Origin: Lederbergia sp. NSJ-179 | GTDB taxonomy: Bacteria; Bacillota; Bacilli; Bacillales; Bacillaceae_C | Reading direction: 5' to 3' | Assembly: GCF_022867885.1 (NCBI RefSeq) | Contig: NZ_JALIFP010000014.1 | Span: 40,133-104,132, forward strand | Length of the DNA: 64,000 nucleotides | Shown: positions 45,919-54,528 of the stretch, piece by piece | Numbering within the stretch: the first letter of the stretch is position 1 | Layout: every line of letters begins with the position of its first letter | Notes under the pieces: model-generated | The model's database searches: none | Told to the model about the DNA's origin: nothing | Seen by the model: only the letters and a program-made list of their open reading frames with translations | Translations under genes and position numbers: made by a program

Positions 45919-46941
45919 CTATTGTTGTTCAATTAAGATTTGTTGGAACCGTTTCATTACCTCATCTTTATGATCAGCAGACCAACCAAAATCATAATCT
46001 ACTAGTGGAATTTTATCGTTATCTACCAATCCTTCTGGTGGGTTTACATCATTACGAATGGAACGTCTGCTGAGGTCCTCTACGATCATTTCTTGTACAT
46101 CTTTACCTACTACGAAATCAATAAATTTCTTTGCATTGTCTCCATTCTTCGCTTCCTTAATTAAAGCAACACCGTCGGGAACAGCAGATGTTCCTTCTTC
46201 TGGATAATGAACATTGACAGATGCTCCACCAGCAATATAGCGGTAAGCAGCTTCTTCCAATGTGATACCAACTGGGAATTCACCGTCTGCCACACCCTTT
46301 GGTACAGCACTAGAGCTCGATAAAACTTTTCCATCCAGATTGGATACAAAATCTCCTACAAAGCCCCAACCATCATCGCCATCATCTTGATAGGCTGTAA
46401 GCATGGTCACTAATTGGGTATAAGCAGAACCAGATTTACCTGGATCAACGTAAGCAATTCTTCCTGTCCATTGTTCGTCTAATAGATCTTTCCAACTTTT
46501 TGGTGCATCCGCGTCATCTACCATTTCTTGATTGTACATAATCACCATTGGAAGTGCTGAGAAACCAGTCCAGATATTACTTGGACTCTTAAATTCGGCC
46601 GGGATGACATCGTCTTCAGCCGTTTTATACGCCTCAAAGCTATCACCATAGGCCTCTAATGATTCTGCACCACCACCCCAAAATACATCCCCACCTGGGT
46701 TACCTTCTTCGGCAGTCACACGGTTTAATAACTCAGCCGTACCACCCGTTACAACGTCCACTTTAATACCTGTTCTATCTTGGAATTCTTTTACAATTGG
46801 ATTAATAATTTCATTTTGATGTGGCGAGTACACGGTTAATGAACCAGTATCTTTACTAGCTTCTTCTTTATCATCAGATCCACATGCAGTGATCACCGCA
46901 AGAAGCATACCCATGATAAAAAGAAATAGTACCTTCTTCAT
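45919..46941 (-). CDS. AfuA/FbpA-like solute-binding lipoprotein
   Basis: A 340-residue lipoprotein with lipobox VITACGSD. The mature part matches the Fe(3+)/sugar-phosphate binding group: LTVYSPHQNEIINPIVKEFQ, GGDVFWGGGAESLEAY, GRIAYVDPGKSGSAYTQLV and FPVGITLEEAAYRY. Actinobacillus AfuA, once called a ferric binding protein, binds sugar phosphates. The GGGAE region here resembles AfuA more than classical FbpA with its C-terminal tyrosine pair. I chose the second ATG, eight bases after GGAGG. First gene of the importer operon. Confidence 0.88.
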   Translation of the reverse strand: MKKVLFLFIMGMLLAVITACGSDDKEEASKDTGSLTVYSPHQNEIINPIVKEFQDRTGIKVDVVTGGTAELLNRVTAEEGNPGGDVFWGGGAESLEAYGDSFEAYKTAEDDVIPAEFKSPSNIWTGFSALPMVIMYNQEMVDDADAPKSWKDLLDEQWTGRIAYVDPGKSGSAYTQLVTMLTAYQDDGDDGWGFVGDFVSNLDGKVLSSSSAVPKGVADGEFPVGITLEEAAYRYIAGGASVNVHYPEEGTSAVPDGVALIKEAKNGDNAKKFIDFVVGKDVQEMIVEDLSRRSIRNDVNPPEGLVDNDKIPLVDYDFGWSADHKDEVMKRFQQILIEQQ

Positions 46942-47063
46942 TTTCATAACCTCCTATATTTTTAATTGTGCTACAATATTGATGATACAGACCGTCGAAA
47001 ACGGATACAATTCATATTTTTTTCGAATCATGTATAATTTTTTTCCTATTAAAGGGTGTGGAC

Positions 47064-48836
47064 ATGTTAGGCAAACTAAACAATCTAAATTTACGCAGTA
47101 AACTTATCATCGTGATTGTCATTACATCCCTTATTCCATTATTACTGTTAGGACTTTTTACATTTAATTATTTATCAGGGTTACTCCAAGAAGAAGTCAG
47201 TGAAAATGAACTAGAACGAATTACATCGATTAACCATCAGGTTTCCTATTTTTTAAAAGACGTGGAACAAATGACACTTTTCTTTTATAAAAATGAAGAA
47301 ATACAAGCGATTCTTAAGAAGGATAGCGACCGAAGCCTTAATGAAAAATACGAGGATTACAAAAATGTCCAAGATGTTTTTGATACTGTTATGGGAGTTA
47401 AGGATTGGGATGTTCATCTATATGTAATCGGCCTAAATGGAGACCGGTACTTTTCTAATGATTACCTCCCAAATCGCTACAACACCATAAGGGAGTCATG
47501 GGGAGTATTTCGAAAAGCAAATAATGCAAAAGGTTCCCTCGTCTGGGATACAAATTACTCTCTTAATCGAGTCGATCATCAAGACATTGTACTCACAGCG
47601 GGACGTATTCTAATCGATTCTAAAACGAATGAAAAAATCGGTTATCTCATGGTCGACATAAATGAATCAGCCTTTTCCAATATCTACGAGAAAAATAACT
47701 ATGCAACCAATGACAGTTTTCTCTTATTAGATAATCAAGGGTATATCATTTCAAGTCAACCTGACAAAACGAATATCGGGACAAGGCTGGAAACAACTTA
47801 CTATGACCGGATTATGAACGGGGAAAAAGGTTTTTTTAAATTTGATTGGCATGATACAGCATCTATTTTGACCTATCAAACAGATGAAAACACGAATTTC
47901 AAATCGATCAGTATTATTCCAATGGATATCATCCAACAGAAAAACAATCTTGTCCGAAATTTAACCTTAAACTTTGCGTTAATGGGGATCATCTTCTCCA
48001 TATGGCTAGCCTATTACTTGTCTAAAACAGTGACAAAGCCACTTTATAAATTGATTTATTTAATGAAAGAAGTAGAAAAGGGAAATCTCGAGGTTCGATT
48101 TGATCCGAAATACAATGATGATATTGGGATATTTGGCAAACGATTTAATCGAATGCTAGAAAAACTAAAGGTCTCTATTCAAGAAAACTATGAAAAACAG
48201 GTTCGTATGAAAGATTCAGAACTAAAAGCATTACGTGCCCAAATCAATCCACATTTCCTTTATAACACATTAGAAACGGTAAATTGGTTGGCGAGACTAG
48301 AAGGCGTAAATGATATCAGTAAAATCGTCGTTTCACTTAGTGAAATTATGAAGTACTCTGTGAGGAAGGGGGAAGATTTCGTTACCATTGAGCAGGATGT
48401 GAAACAGCTGAAAAACTACTTAACCATACAGGAGTTTCGCTATCGGGATAAATTTGATGTCCATTTAAAGGTGGATGATTCGGTATTAAATCAAAAAATT
48501 CCTGCCCTATTGCTGCAGCCAATCGTCGAAAATGCGATTGTACATGGCCTGGAAAATAAGATTTCTAAAGGAATAATCCAGATTGTCATTACAAAAGAGC
48601 AAGAAAACATTCACATTGTTGTTCAAGATAATGGAATCGGAATGGATGAAGAGACACTCTCCCTTGTCAATCGAGAAATTAAAGAAGGAATTGAATTTGA
48701 TGATTTAGGAATTGGAATTGAAAATGTCCGCAAAAGATTATATTTAAGCTACGGGAATCAATTCAAATGGTCACTCACCTCTGAGGTAGAAGTAGGCACA
48801 AAAGTAGACATATTCATTCCATATAAGGAAGGTTAA
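47064..48836 (+). CDS. YesM-type sensor histidine kinase
   Basis: A 590-residue membrane kinase. One helix is at about 15-37. A large extracytoplasmic sensor (about 40-295, dCache-like, with a PAS-like SFLLLDNQGYIISSQ segment) is followed by a second helix at about 300-320, a HAMP domain, and the His_kinase domain (LRAQINPHFLYNTLETVNWL, with the acceptor His in NPHFLYN). A HATPase domain with GIGIENVRKRL ends the protein. The start is the ATG at 47064. It is divergent from the importer operon and four bases before the response regulator gene. Confidence 0.92.
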   Translation: MLGKLNNLNLRSKLIIVIVITSLIPLLLLGLFTFNYLSGLLQEEVSENELERITSINHQVSYFLKDVEQMTLFFYKNEEIQAILKKDSDRSLNEKYEDYKNVQDVFDTVMGVKDWDVHLYVIGLNGDRYFSNDYLPNRYNTIRESWGVFRKANNAKGSLVWDTNYSLNRVDHQDIVLTAGRILIDSKTNEKIGYLMVDINESAFSNIYEKNNYATNDSFLLLDNQGYIISSQPDKTNIGTRLETTYYDRIMNGEKGFFKFDWHDTASILTYQTDENTNFKSISIIPMDIIQQKNNLVRNLTLNFALMGIIFSIWLAYYLSKTVTKPLYKLIYLMKEVEKGNLEVRFDPKYNDDIGIFGKRFNRMLEKLKVSIQENYEKQVRMKDSELKALRAQINPHFLYNTLETVNWLARLEGVNDISKIVVSLSEIMKYSVRKGEDFVTIEQDVKQLKNYLTIQEFRYRDKFDVHLKVDDSVLNQKIPALLLQPIVENAIVHGLENKISKGIIQIVITKEQENIHIVVQDNGIGMDEETLSLVNREIKEGIEFDDLGIGIENVRKRLYLSYGNQFKWSLTSEVEVGTKVDIFIPYKEG

Positions 48837-48840
48837 AAAG

Positions 48841-49983
48841 ATGTTTTCTATTTTAATTGTTGATGATGAGTGGACAATTCGGGAAGGATTAAAAAGAACA
48901 GTGCCTTGGAAGGAGTGGGGAATCGAAGTCATTGGAACAGCTACGAATGGAAATGAAGCCCTAGAAATGTTGACTCGCTTCCATGCTGATATTCTATTGA
49001 CGGATATCCGTATGCCTGGGATAAGTGGGTTGGAATTAATTGAAAGATGTCGAAGTCAATTTCCAGATTTAATGCTAGTCTTATTGACAGGGCATGATGA
49101 ATTTGAATATGCTCAGAAAGCAATTAAACTCGGTGCGGATGACTTTTTATTAAAACCAACGAATGTGGATGAATTAGAAGCAACAATGCACTCGATTACT
49201 AGTGATTTATATTTAAGGCAGGCAGAAAAGAATAACTTATTGGCTTTATTCATTAAAGATGCTATCCAGCATCATACATTACAAAACATGAAAAAGATCC
49301 AATCATTCGGGAATATACGTCCCCATTATGGATTTATAATCGTTCGTTCACAAGCAGAAAAAATAGTTCATGCAACATTAGAATCCGTTCAGTTAATTGA
49401 CGACAAAGTGTCTCAACAAGTGTATTTTTGCCATTCATTAAAGAATGGAGAACACTGGGAAGACACGATTCAGAAGTTAAAGAACCATTATAGCAGGATG
49501 GAATGTCATGCTACTTTCCATGTAAGCCTTCTGTCAGATGATTTAAATCAACTTATTACACTATATAAGCAAGCAAACTCGGCTTCCGAACTTTACAAGG
49601 CAAGCCAAAATATTACAATCTTCCAATACCATGATGATCAATATACTCTAGACTTTGAGAAAGTAATCCAGTACATTCAACAGCATTATCAGGAAGCGAT
49701 TAGTCAAACTGAACTGGCAGCAAAACTCAATATGAGCAATAGCTATTTCAGTAAACTATTTAAACAACATACAGGAATTAATTTTGTTGACTATCTTACA
49801 TTAAAACGAATGGAAGCAGCGAAGGAACTGCTTCTTTCGACCACATTAAAAACATATGAAATTGCAGCCGAAGTCGGCTATACGGAATCTAGATATTTTA
49901 GCCAACTTTTCAAAAAAACAACTGGACTAACGCCCTTGCAATTTCGCGAGAATGGCTCTTTGGGTAAGGACATCGAGGAATAG
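48841..49983 (+). CDS. YesN-type response regulator with AraC domain
   Basis: A 380-residue regulator. The receiver (1-120) has VDDEW, the acceptor Asp in LLTDIRMPG, and Lys in DDFLLKPT. A linker of about 140 residues precedes the AraC-type DNA-binding domain. This ends with LNMSNSYFSKLFKQHTGINF and VGYTESRYFSQLFKKTTGLT. Such pairs typically switch on sugar importers, so the adjacent AfuABC-like operon is the expected target. A good terminator follows. Confidence 0.93.
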   Translation: MFSILIVDDEWTIREGLKRTVPWKEWGIEVIGTATNGNEALEMLTRFHADILLTDIRMPGISGLELIERCRSQFPDLMLVLLTGHDEFEYAQKAIKLGADDFLLKPTNVDELEATMHSITSDLYLRQAEKNNLLALFIKDAIQHHTLQNMKKIQSFGNIRPHYGFIIVRSQAEKIVHATLESVQLIDDKVSQQVYFCHSLKNGEHWEDTIQKLKNHYSRMECHATFHVSLLSDDLNQLITLYKQANSASELYKASQNITIFQYHDDQYTLDFEKVIQYIQQHYQEAISQTELAAKLNMSNSYFSKLFKQHTGINFVDYLTLKRMEAAKELLLSTTLKTYEIAAEVGYTESRYFSQLFKKTTGLTPLQFRENGSLGKDIEE

Positions 49984-49987
49984 TATC

Positions 49988-50018
49988 GCTCCCTTACATT
50001 TGAGTAGGGAGCTTTTTT
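49988..50018 (+). terminator. Terminator of the kinase-regulator operon
   Basis: GCTCCCTTAC pairs with GTAGGGAGC, followed by TTTTTT. It starts five bases after the stop. Confidence 0.9.
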
Positions 50019-50103
50019 ATTCCTTAAATCTTTAATTGCTAGAATTTCAGAATGAATGCTATTCATTTAATTATTTAAAATTTTTCCATTTGGTAACATT
50101 TAC

Positions 50104-50283
50104 CTACGTTGCTATATTCCTAACAATTTGGACAGGTGTGCTAATATCTAATACCAAAATACTCCAGGCATGACGAAGGACATGTAAAAATGACTCACAG
50201 GCTGAATGTACCTGGCGCCATTCGTTATTTCTCTTCTTTTCTTGGTTATTGTCATATTCCCCCACATACTTCTTTAAGTTCAT
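50104..50283 (-). CDS. 59-codon ORF, unrecognised
   Basis: The frame starts MNLKKYVGEYDNNQEKKRNN and contains EWRQVHSACESFLHVLRHAW, which looks protein-like. The ribosome binding site is poor and the family unknown. It lies downstream of the toxin-antitoxin pair and may be a fragment of plasmid-type DNA. The rest of 50020-50436 shows only an imperfect AAAAAACAG/CTGTGTTTTTT hairpin at about 50370-50400. Confidence 0.25.
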   Translation of the reverse strand: MNLKKYVGEYDNNQEKKRNNEWRQVHSACESFLHVLRHAWSILVLDISTPVQIVRNIAT

Positions 50284-50436
50284 GAATTAGGATGAATTGA
50301 GTTATGCCATAGAGTATTTCCATGTCAATATACGAAGCTGGGTAATACAAGTAATATCGGATGCACTAAAAAACAGACAGAAATTTGACTGTGTTTTTTA
50401 AACATTGATTATCAAAGGTATTTTTTGCACAGGTTC

Positions 50437-50943
50437 TTATTCTAATGGTTTGTATTCTTCTCCGCTCCTTATGTAAGGGGATACAAATTTAAATGCAGCT
50501 TCCAATGTCAAGACATCGTAATTCTCTTTTCTTCTCTTTCTGTCACCCGGTACATGGTGGTGATGATGTGGTTCGGTTTCTACTAAATATTCACCGGGCG
50601 TGTTAGGAGCATCATGTGGTTCATTCTCCCAAGCGGAAATATGACTGAATATAATTCCTGTTTTGGGCATGATTCTTTTCCACTGATAATGATACTCTCG
50701 AACATACCCCTCTCTATCATACTTCTCCGTAGCATGTAACCCAGTAATTCCGTGTACAGGATGTTCTTTCAGTGGAAATAAGACATCTAATTTTGTTTTT
50801 GTTTGCTTATAGTTACCATAAATGGAATTTTTGTCATGAAGGTTTATATATGATTCTAAGATGTCGCCATAGTTATCCAAAATATCATCTAAATCAGCGG
50901 GTTGAAGCAAAATAGAGCTGATTGATTCAAGTCTCTTTGGCAA
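50437..50943 (-). CDS. TumE/DUF6516-like toxin candidate
   Basis: About 168 residues. The C-terminal half resembles the TumE (DUF6516) toxin family: YVREYHYQWKRIMPKTGIIF, an aspartate-proline-rich AWENEPHDAPNTPGEY, the histidine run EPHHHHHVPGDRK, and a final helical LTLEAAFKFV. The His cluster suggests a nuclease-like metal or RNA site. The N-terminal 50 residues are extra compared with small TumE proteins. Start: TTG at 50943 after GGGGG, or TTG at 50958; either way it overlaps the upstream gene and is translationally coupled. It is next to a plasmid partition operon. Confidence 0.55.
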   Translation of the reverse strand: MPKRLESISSILLQPADLDDILDNYGDILESYINLHDKNSIYGNYKQTKTKLDVLFPLKEHPVHGITGLHATEKYDREGYVREYHYQWKRIMPKTGIIFSHISAWENEPHDAPNTPGEYLVETEPHHHHHVPGDRKRRKENYDVLTLEAAFKFVSPYIRSGEEYKPLE

Positions 50944-51715
50944 GCCCGGGACCCCCAATCAACTCTTCGAGCAATTCTTCTCTTTCTTCCTCTAGATCTT
51001 TCCATTTACGCATATCAGAAGGATCATCCATAGCATCTATGTCCATTACTTTATTTTTATGCAACACTTCCCAAACATTTTTCGCTTTATATTGTTTTTG
51101 TAATTCTGTTATTTCCTCTAGCACTTCTTTCAGACGTTCCTCCGGTGTCTGATTCCGAAGCTTTATCTCTTGCGCTAACATCTGCATACGAATGGCATAT
51201 ACAGGATCTTTCCACAGTTCTATTGCATGTTTCGGTATTTTTCGATGGGAGGTTGTATCAACCATATCCAGTCCTTGCTTCATATATTTGTTCAATGTCA
51301 CGTTAGACACACCCAGAGACTCTGCTGCTTCCTTTGGAGTAATGAGGTACTCTTCTCGATATTCAAAGTACATCCCTTCTCCACCCATGCGATAATGCCA
51401 TCGCTCCACATCTACTTTTAATTTCCCAAACTCCAAATCAGATACTGGAGATTTCAACTTTGCCAAAAGCTCCATGGTCTTTAACATATGTTTCATATTT
51501 TTTTCAGAACGAAGATAAGCTTCATCAAATTCAAATTCGCTGTTTTCAAAGGTAATTCCCTTGAGGCGATTCTTAAAAGCACTCAACATGAAGTGAACCA
51601 CTCGATCGAATACATACAGCGTTTCCTTCCCAATTTTGGATAAACTATTGGTTTGATATGCTTCATGAATATCATCCTTTGATTGATCAAGCATTGCCAG
51701 ACTCATTGTCTTCAC
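50927..51715 (-). CDS. HTH protein, probable antitoxin partner
   Basis: A 262-residue cytoplasmic protein. A MerR/excisionase-type helix-turn-helix is near 125-170 (YLITPKEAAESLGVSNVTLN, then SHRKIPKHAIELW). Before it lies a helical region with acidic patches, and after it a long coiled-coil-like tail (EERLKEVLEEITELQKQYKA; EEEREELLEELI). Overlap with the downstream TumE-like gene and DNA-binding character make it a likely antitoxin and autorepressor. It is larger than known TumA antitoxins. I do not recognise the whole protein. Confidence 0.6.
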   Translation of the reverse strand: MKTMSLAMLDQSKDDIHEAYQTNSLSKIGKETLYVFDRVVHFMLSAFKNRLKGITFENSEFEFDEAYLRSEKNMKHMLKTMELLAKLKSPVSDLEFGKLKVDVERWHYRMGGEGMYFEYREEYLITPKEAAESLGVSNVTLNKYMKQGLDMVDTTSHRKIPKHAIELWKDPVYAIRMQMLAQEIKLRNQTPEERLKEVLEEITELQKQYKAKNVWEVLHKNKVMDIDAMDDPSDMRKWKDLEEEREELLEELIGGPGLAKET

Positions 51716-51971
51716 CTCTCCCTACCTCCATTCTATTCTTTTATTTATGAAAAATCAATATCGTTAACTAATGAATTACCCATATCCATAATAGTATAAT
51801 CAACTCCTCTGCTATTTATACCAAAAAGAGTCCTACGAATGCCTTTTAGAATTTCCATCCAGAGGAGGGGAGGAAAATACGTAGGCCAGTGTGCTCGCTA
51901 TCCTAGCAAGATACTCCAATGTTCGTCCCTTTGATCGCTTAGTTTGTGCTCACAACTGTAAGTAAACGGTT

Positions 51972-52085
51972 TTAACTCATATCCTCAACAAATTGGACGA
52001 AGCTTGTAGCGTTGTTCTTGACAATGATCTGAGTGGCACCATCACGATCAGTGCCAACGAAGTTCTTTGGTAACATTCCATACAT
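51972..52085 (-). pseudogene. 37-codon coding-like fragment
   Basis: The frame reads MYGMLPKNFVGTDRDGATQI, then IVKNNATSFVQFVEDMS and stop. The composition is clearly protein-like, but no ribosome binding site precedes it and the family is not recognised. It lies between the toxin-antitoxin pair and the partition operon terminator. Nothing else is supported in 51716-51971. Confidence 0.3.
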
Positions 52086-52090
52086 GATCT

Positions 52091-52140
52091 AGTAAAATAG
52101 GATTATCGGTTTTGCTTCTAGAGCAATACCAATAATCCTA
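52091..52140 (-). terminator. Terminator of the parMR operon
   Basis: On the minus strand TAGGATTAT pairs with ATAATCCTA, with GCTC/GAAGC-type inner pairing, followed by TTTTACT. It begins 20 bases past the parR stop. Confidence 0.7.
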
Positions 52141-52159
52141 ATGGATGAAATACTGTGTT

Positions 52160-52771
52160 TCACTTATTCATTTCTGCAAGGAAATCTCCTAACAGGTTAT
52201 CTAAATCATCGTCAGATGGATCCTCTTTCTCCTTCATTTCTGCGGAGTAATCTTCTCTTACGCTTTCCAACTGAAATGAATCTAAATCATCATCGAACGT
52301 ATTGAACTCATTTGGAGAAGTTGTTTTCTCTAAAGAGGGTGAATGAGTTTCCTCGTTCAATTCCTCTGCCTTGAGTTTACCCATGGCCATTTCCTCTTGG
52401 AGATATAAAGCATCATCTAGGTTCAAAGAATGACTATTCAACGAAGCCAGCAAGGAAGCAGCACGGTTTGGATCATTTAATAGTTGGTAAATAATGCTGC
52501 CAAGCAATGCTTCAGAATGCTCATGCTTTAGCCAATTTCGCTGTGCTTTCGTTAATTTATGGGGGAGGGGAATAGAAAGGACTTCTTTTTCTCTTGAAAG
52601 TGACTGACCGACCCCTTGCATCACAAACTCAGCAATTTTGCTGGAAAAGTTCCTTCGTTCAGTTTCCTTTAACCTCTGTAGGTGTTTTAATAAATGATCA
52701 GGTGTATCAGAGGGTACGCGAAATGAAATGGCTTGACCTCTCTTCACCTCATTTGAGACAGACTTTTTCAT
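52160..52771 (-). CDS. parR: ParR-like partition adaptor
   Basis: A 203-residue protein. The basic N-terminus (VKRGQAISFRVPSDTPDHLL with KHLQRLKETERRNFSSKIAE) looks like a ribbon-helix-helix DNA-binding domain, as in ParR proteins. The C-terminal half is strongly acidic (about 140-203; DDDLDSFQ, DPSDDDLDNLLGDFLAEM). In ParR the C-terminal tail contacts the actin-like filament. The gene is 15 bases downstream of parM, the usual type II partition order. The assignment rests on context plus this architecture. Confidence 0.75.
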   Translation of the reverse strand: MKKSVSNEVKRGQAISFRVPSDTPDHLLKHLQRLKETERRNFSSKIAEFVMQGVGQSLSREKEVLSIPLPHKLTKAQRNWLKHEHSEALLGSIIYQLLNDPNRAASLLASLNSHSLNLDDALYLQEEMAMGKLKAEELNEETHSPSLEKTTSPNEFNTFDDDLDSFQLESVREDYSAEMKEKEDPSDDDLDNLLGDFLAEMNK

Positions 52772-52786
52772 GGGATCACCTTAATT

Positions 52787-53959
52787 CTACTTTTTTACCA
52801 TTTCCTGAGGTGCCTTTTTCTTCTCTGTCTTCCTTGCAAAGTCAGTAATGAGCTTATAATAAGCGTTTGCCATCATCCAAATACTCTCTTTTTCATCTTC
52901 AAAGAATTCAATATTATATCCATCTAGATTGTTATTTAACGATTTTAGATAATCTTTTAATACTATTGACCCACCACCAACAAAGTAACAAATTTCAGTT
53001 TGTGAGTTTTTTAGCCATGTATTGCGTAATAAACGATATTGTTTTTTAGCTAACTCTAGCAGTATGCGGTCTGTAATATCATGAACGCTTGTCCGGTTTC
53101 CTTTTACTAGGATGTGATTGCGGTTATTTTTCCTGGTTATAATATCCACAACATCACGGCGGCTATCTAATTCCACCCCATGTTTGGATCTAATTTCTTC
53201 CCTTATCGCCTCTAGTGATTCAGATACCCCAAGATTAAACCCTTGCGCCTTATCATCATCGACATTCCTGTTTCTTATGACAGCAATATCTGTAGACAAG
53301 CCACCAATATCTTGAATTAAAATTCTTTTATCGATTAAATCTTTGTTAATGACTTTAAGATTATTATCCATTACAAGATTAATAAAGGCAGCAAAGCCCT
53401 CAGGATATACCTTTACCTCATTAAATTTAATATTCACCTTAAGTCCCTGATACTTTGGTGTTACGAGAAACTCTACTTGATGGACAGATCCTGTTAATTT
53501 CGAACGGTATCCAGCATCCTTGCCCTCTTTTACTTCACGGAGGGGGAGGCCCGTTCCTAACGTATAGTTCGCATCCACAACGTTTTTCACACGAGGGAAA
53601 ACAGCTGCATTCTCTTCCCTTACTGCATCCAGTGCCAATGTTGAAAGCAGCATGACCAATGTTTGATCTTCTTCTGATTTACGACTTCCTGGGTCTAACT
53701 CTTGAGCATTACTACTTTTTGTCGCTAAATGACCAATACGATAAACGGCGTTATTTTCCTTTAGAGCTGGAGAATGCACCTTTAAATGAATCCCCTCGAG
53801 CGGATCCTTGCTATCTAAATCCTCTATTCCAATTACCGGACGGTCTTCTGTATCCCTTGCAATTATGTTAGGAATATTTAATTCATACTCTAGTTCCCCA
53901 AAAATAGACTTAACCGAATCATTCCCAACATCAACTGCCGCAATTCTCGACATAGACAT
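52787..53959 (-). CDS. parM: ParM/StbA-like actin ATPase
   Basis: A 390-residue actin-like protein that would form filaments pushing DNA copies apart. Phosphate 1 motif is AAVDVGNDSVKS (7-18), phosphate 2 is IQDIGGLSTDIAVI (about 218), and the adenosine motif is YFVGGGSIVLKDYL (about 333). The length is that of plasmid ParM and Alp proteins. With parR downstream and an iteron centromere upstream, it forms a complete segregation system. These are normally plasmid-borne, so an integrated plasmid or element is likely. Confidence 0.88.
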   Translation of the reverse strand: MSMSRIAAVDVGNDSVKSIFGELEYELNIPNIIARDTEDRPVIGIEDLDSKDPLEGIHLKVHSPALKENNAVYRIGHLATKSSNAQELDPGSRKSEEDQTLVMLLSTLALDAVREENAAVFPRVKNVVDANYTLGTGLPLREVKEGKDAGYRSKLTGSVHQVEFLVTPKYQGLKVNIKFNEVKVYPEGFAAFINLVMDNNLKVINKDLIDKRILIQDIGGLSTDIAVIRNRNVDDDKAQGFNLGVSESLEAIREEIRSKHGVELDSRRDVVDIITRKNNRNHILVKGNRTSVHDITDRILLELAKKQYRLLRNTWLKNSQTEICYFVGGGSIVLKDYLKSLNNNLDGYNIEFFEDEKESIWMMANAYYKLITDFARKTEKKKAPQEMVKK

Positions 53960-54086
53960 TCATTATCATCCCTTTTCACTTAATAGATTTTTACTATGTA
54001 AAACGAATACCATTTAATACCACTTCATTTAAGTTTATATGAGATTACGAAATTCCTCAATGATGGTTACTAAATAAAATAAAACT

Positions 54087-54226
54087 GTAAACTTGTAAAC
54101 ATTCCGTAAACATAGCATCTTTTGTAAACGTATGTGTAAACAAAAATGACAAAGATGTACACATGCTGTATTTTCGGGATGTACACGCATTTGTATACAC
54201 GTAAACCAATTCGTAAACATGTATAC
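54087..54226. promoter_or_regulatory. parC-like centromere, eleven GTANAC hexamers
   Basis: GTAAAC occurs at 54087, 54095, 54106, 54124, 54136, 54201 and 54213; GTACAC at 54157 and 54181; GTATAC at 54193 and 54221. Spacings are mostly 8 or 11-12 bases, all in one orientation. The cluster lies 128 bases upstream of parM, where a ParR-binding centromere and autoregulated promoter belong. Confidence 0.8.
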
Positions 54227-54528
54227 TTACCAGCAAGATAGCTATCATTTAGTTTAGTCGGAGATTAACACCCCAAACTTATTCGACCTCTATACCAGAC
54301 GCTTCTGGTTTTACAGCATGTGGAGGTGAAGAAACTTAATAAACAGATGGTATTAAAATTGGAGAAGGAGCGTGCAGGAAAGCTCATAACAATTGGCTCT
54401 ATTATCTGAAGGTTGTAATCTACATACCGTCGTGTTAAATTTATCCATACTTGTTAAATTTATTAAACTTAGGGAATACATCTAAGGTAATAGATAGAGA
54501 GAAACCCATACATAAGGAAGTGAACAAC

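Noticed and set aside
43101..46941. Firm annotation as ferric iron importer
   Set aside because: No Fur-like box seen and the regulator type points to an organic substrate; cargo left open.
54087..54226. GTAAAC repeats as a CRISPR array
   Set aside because: The repeat is only six bases, spacing varies from 8 to 24, and no cas genes are present; the parM context explains it better.
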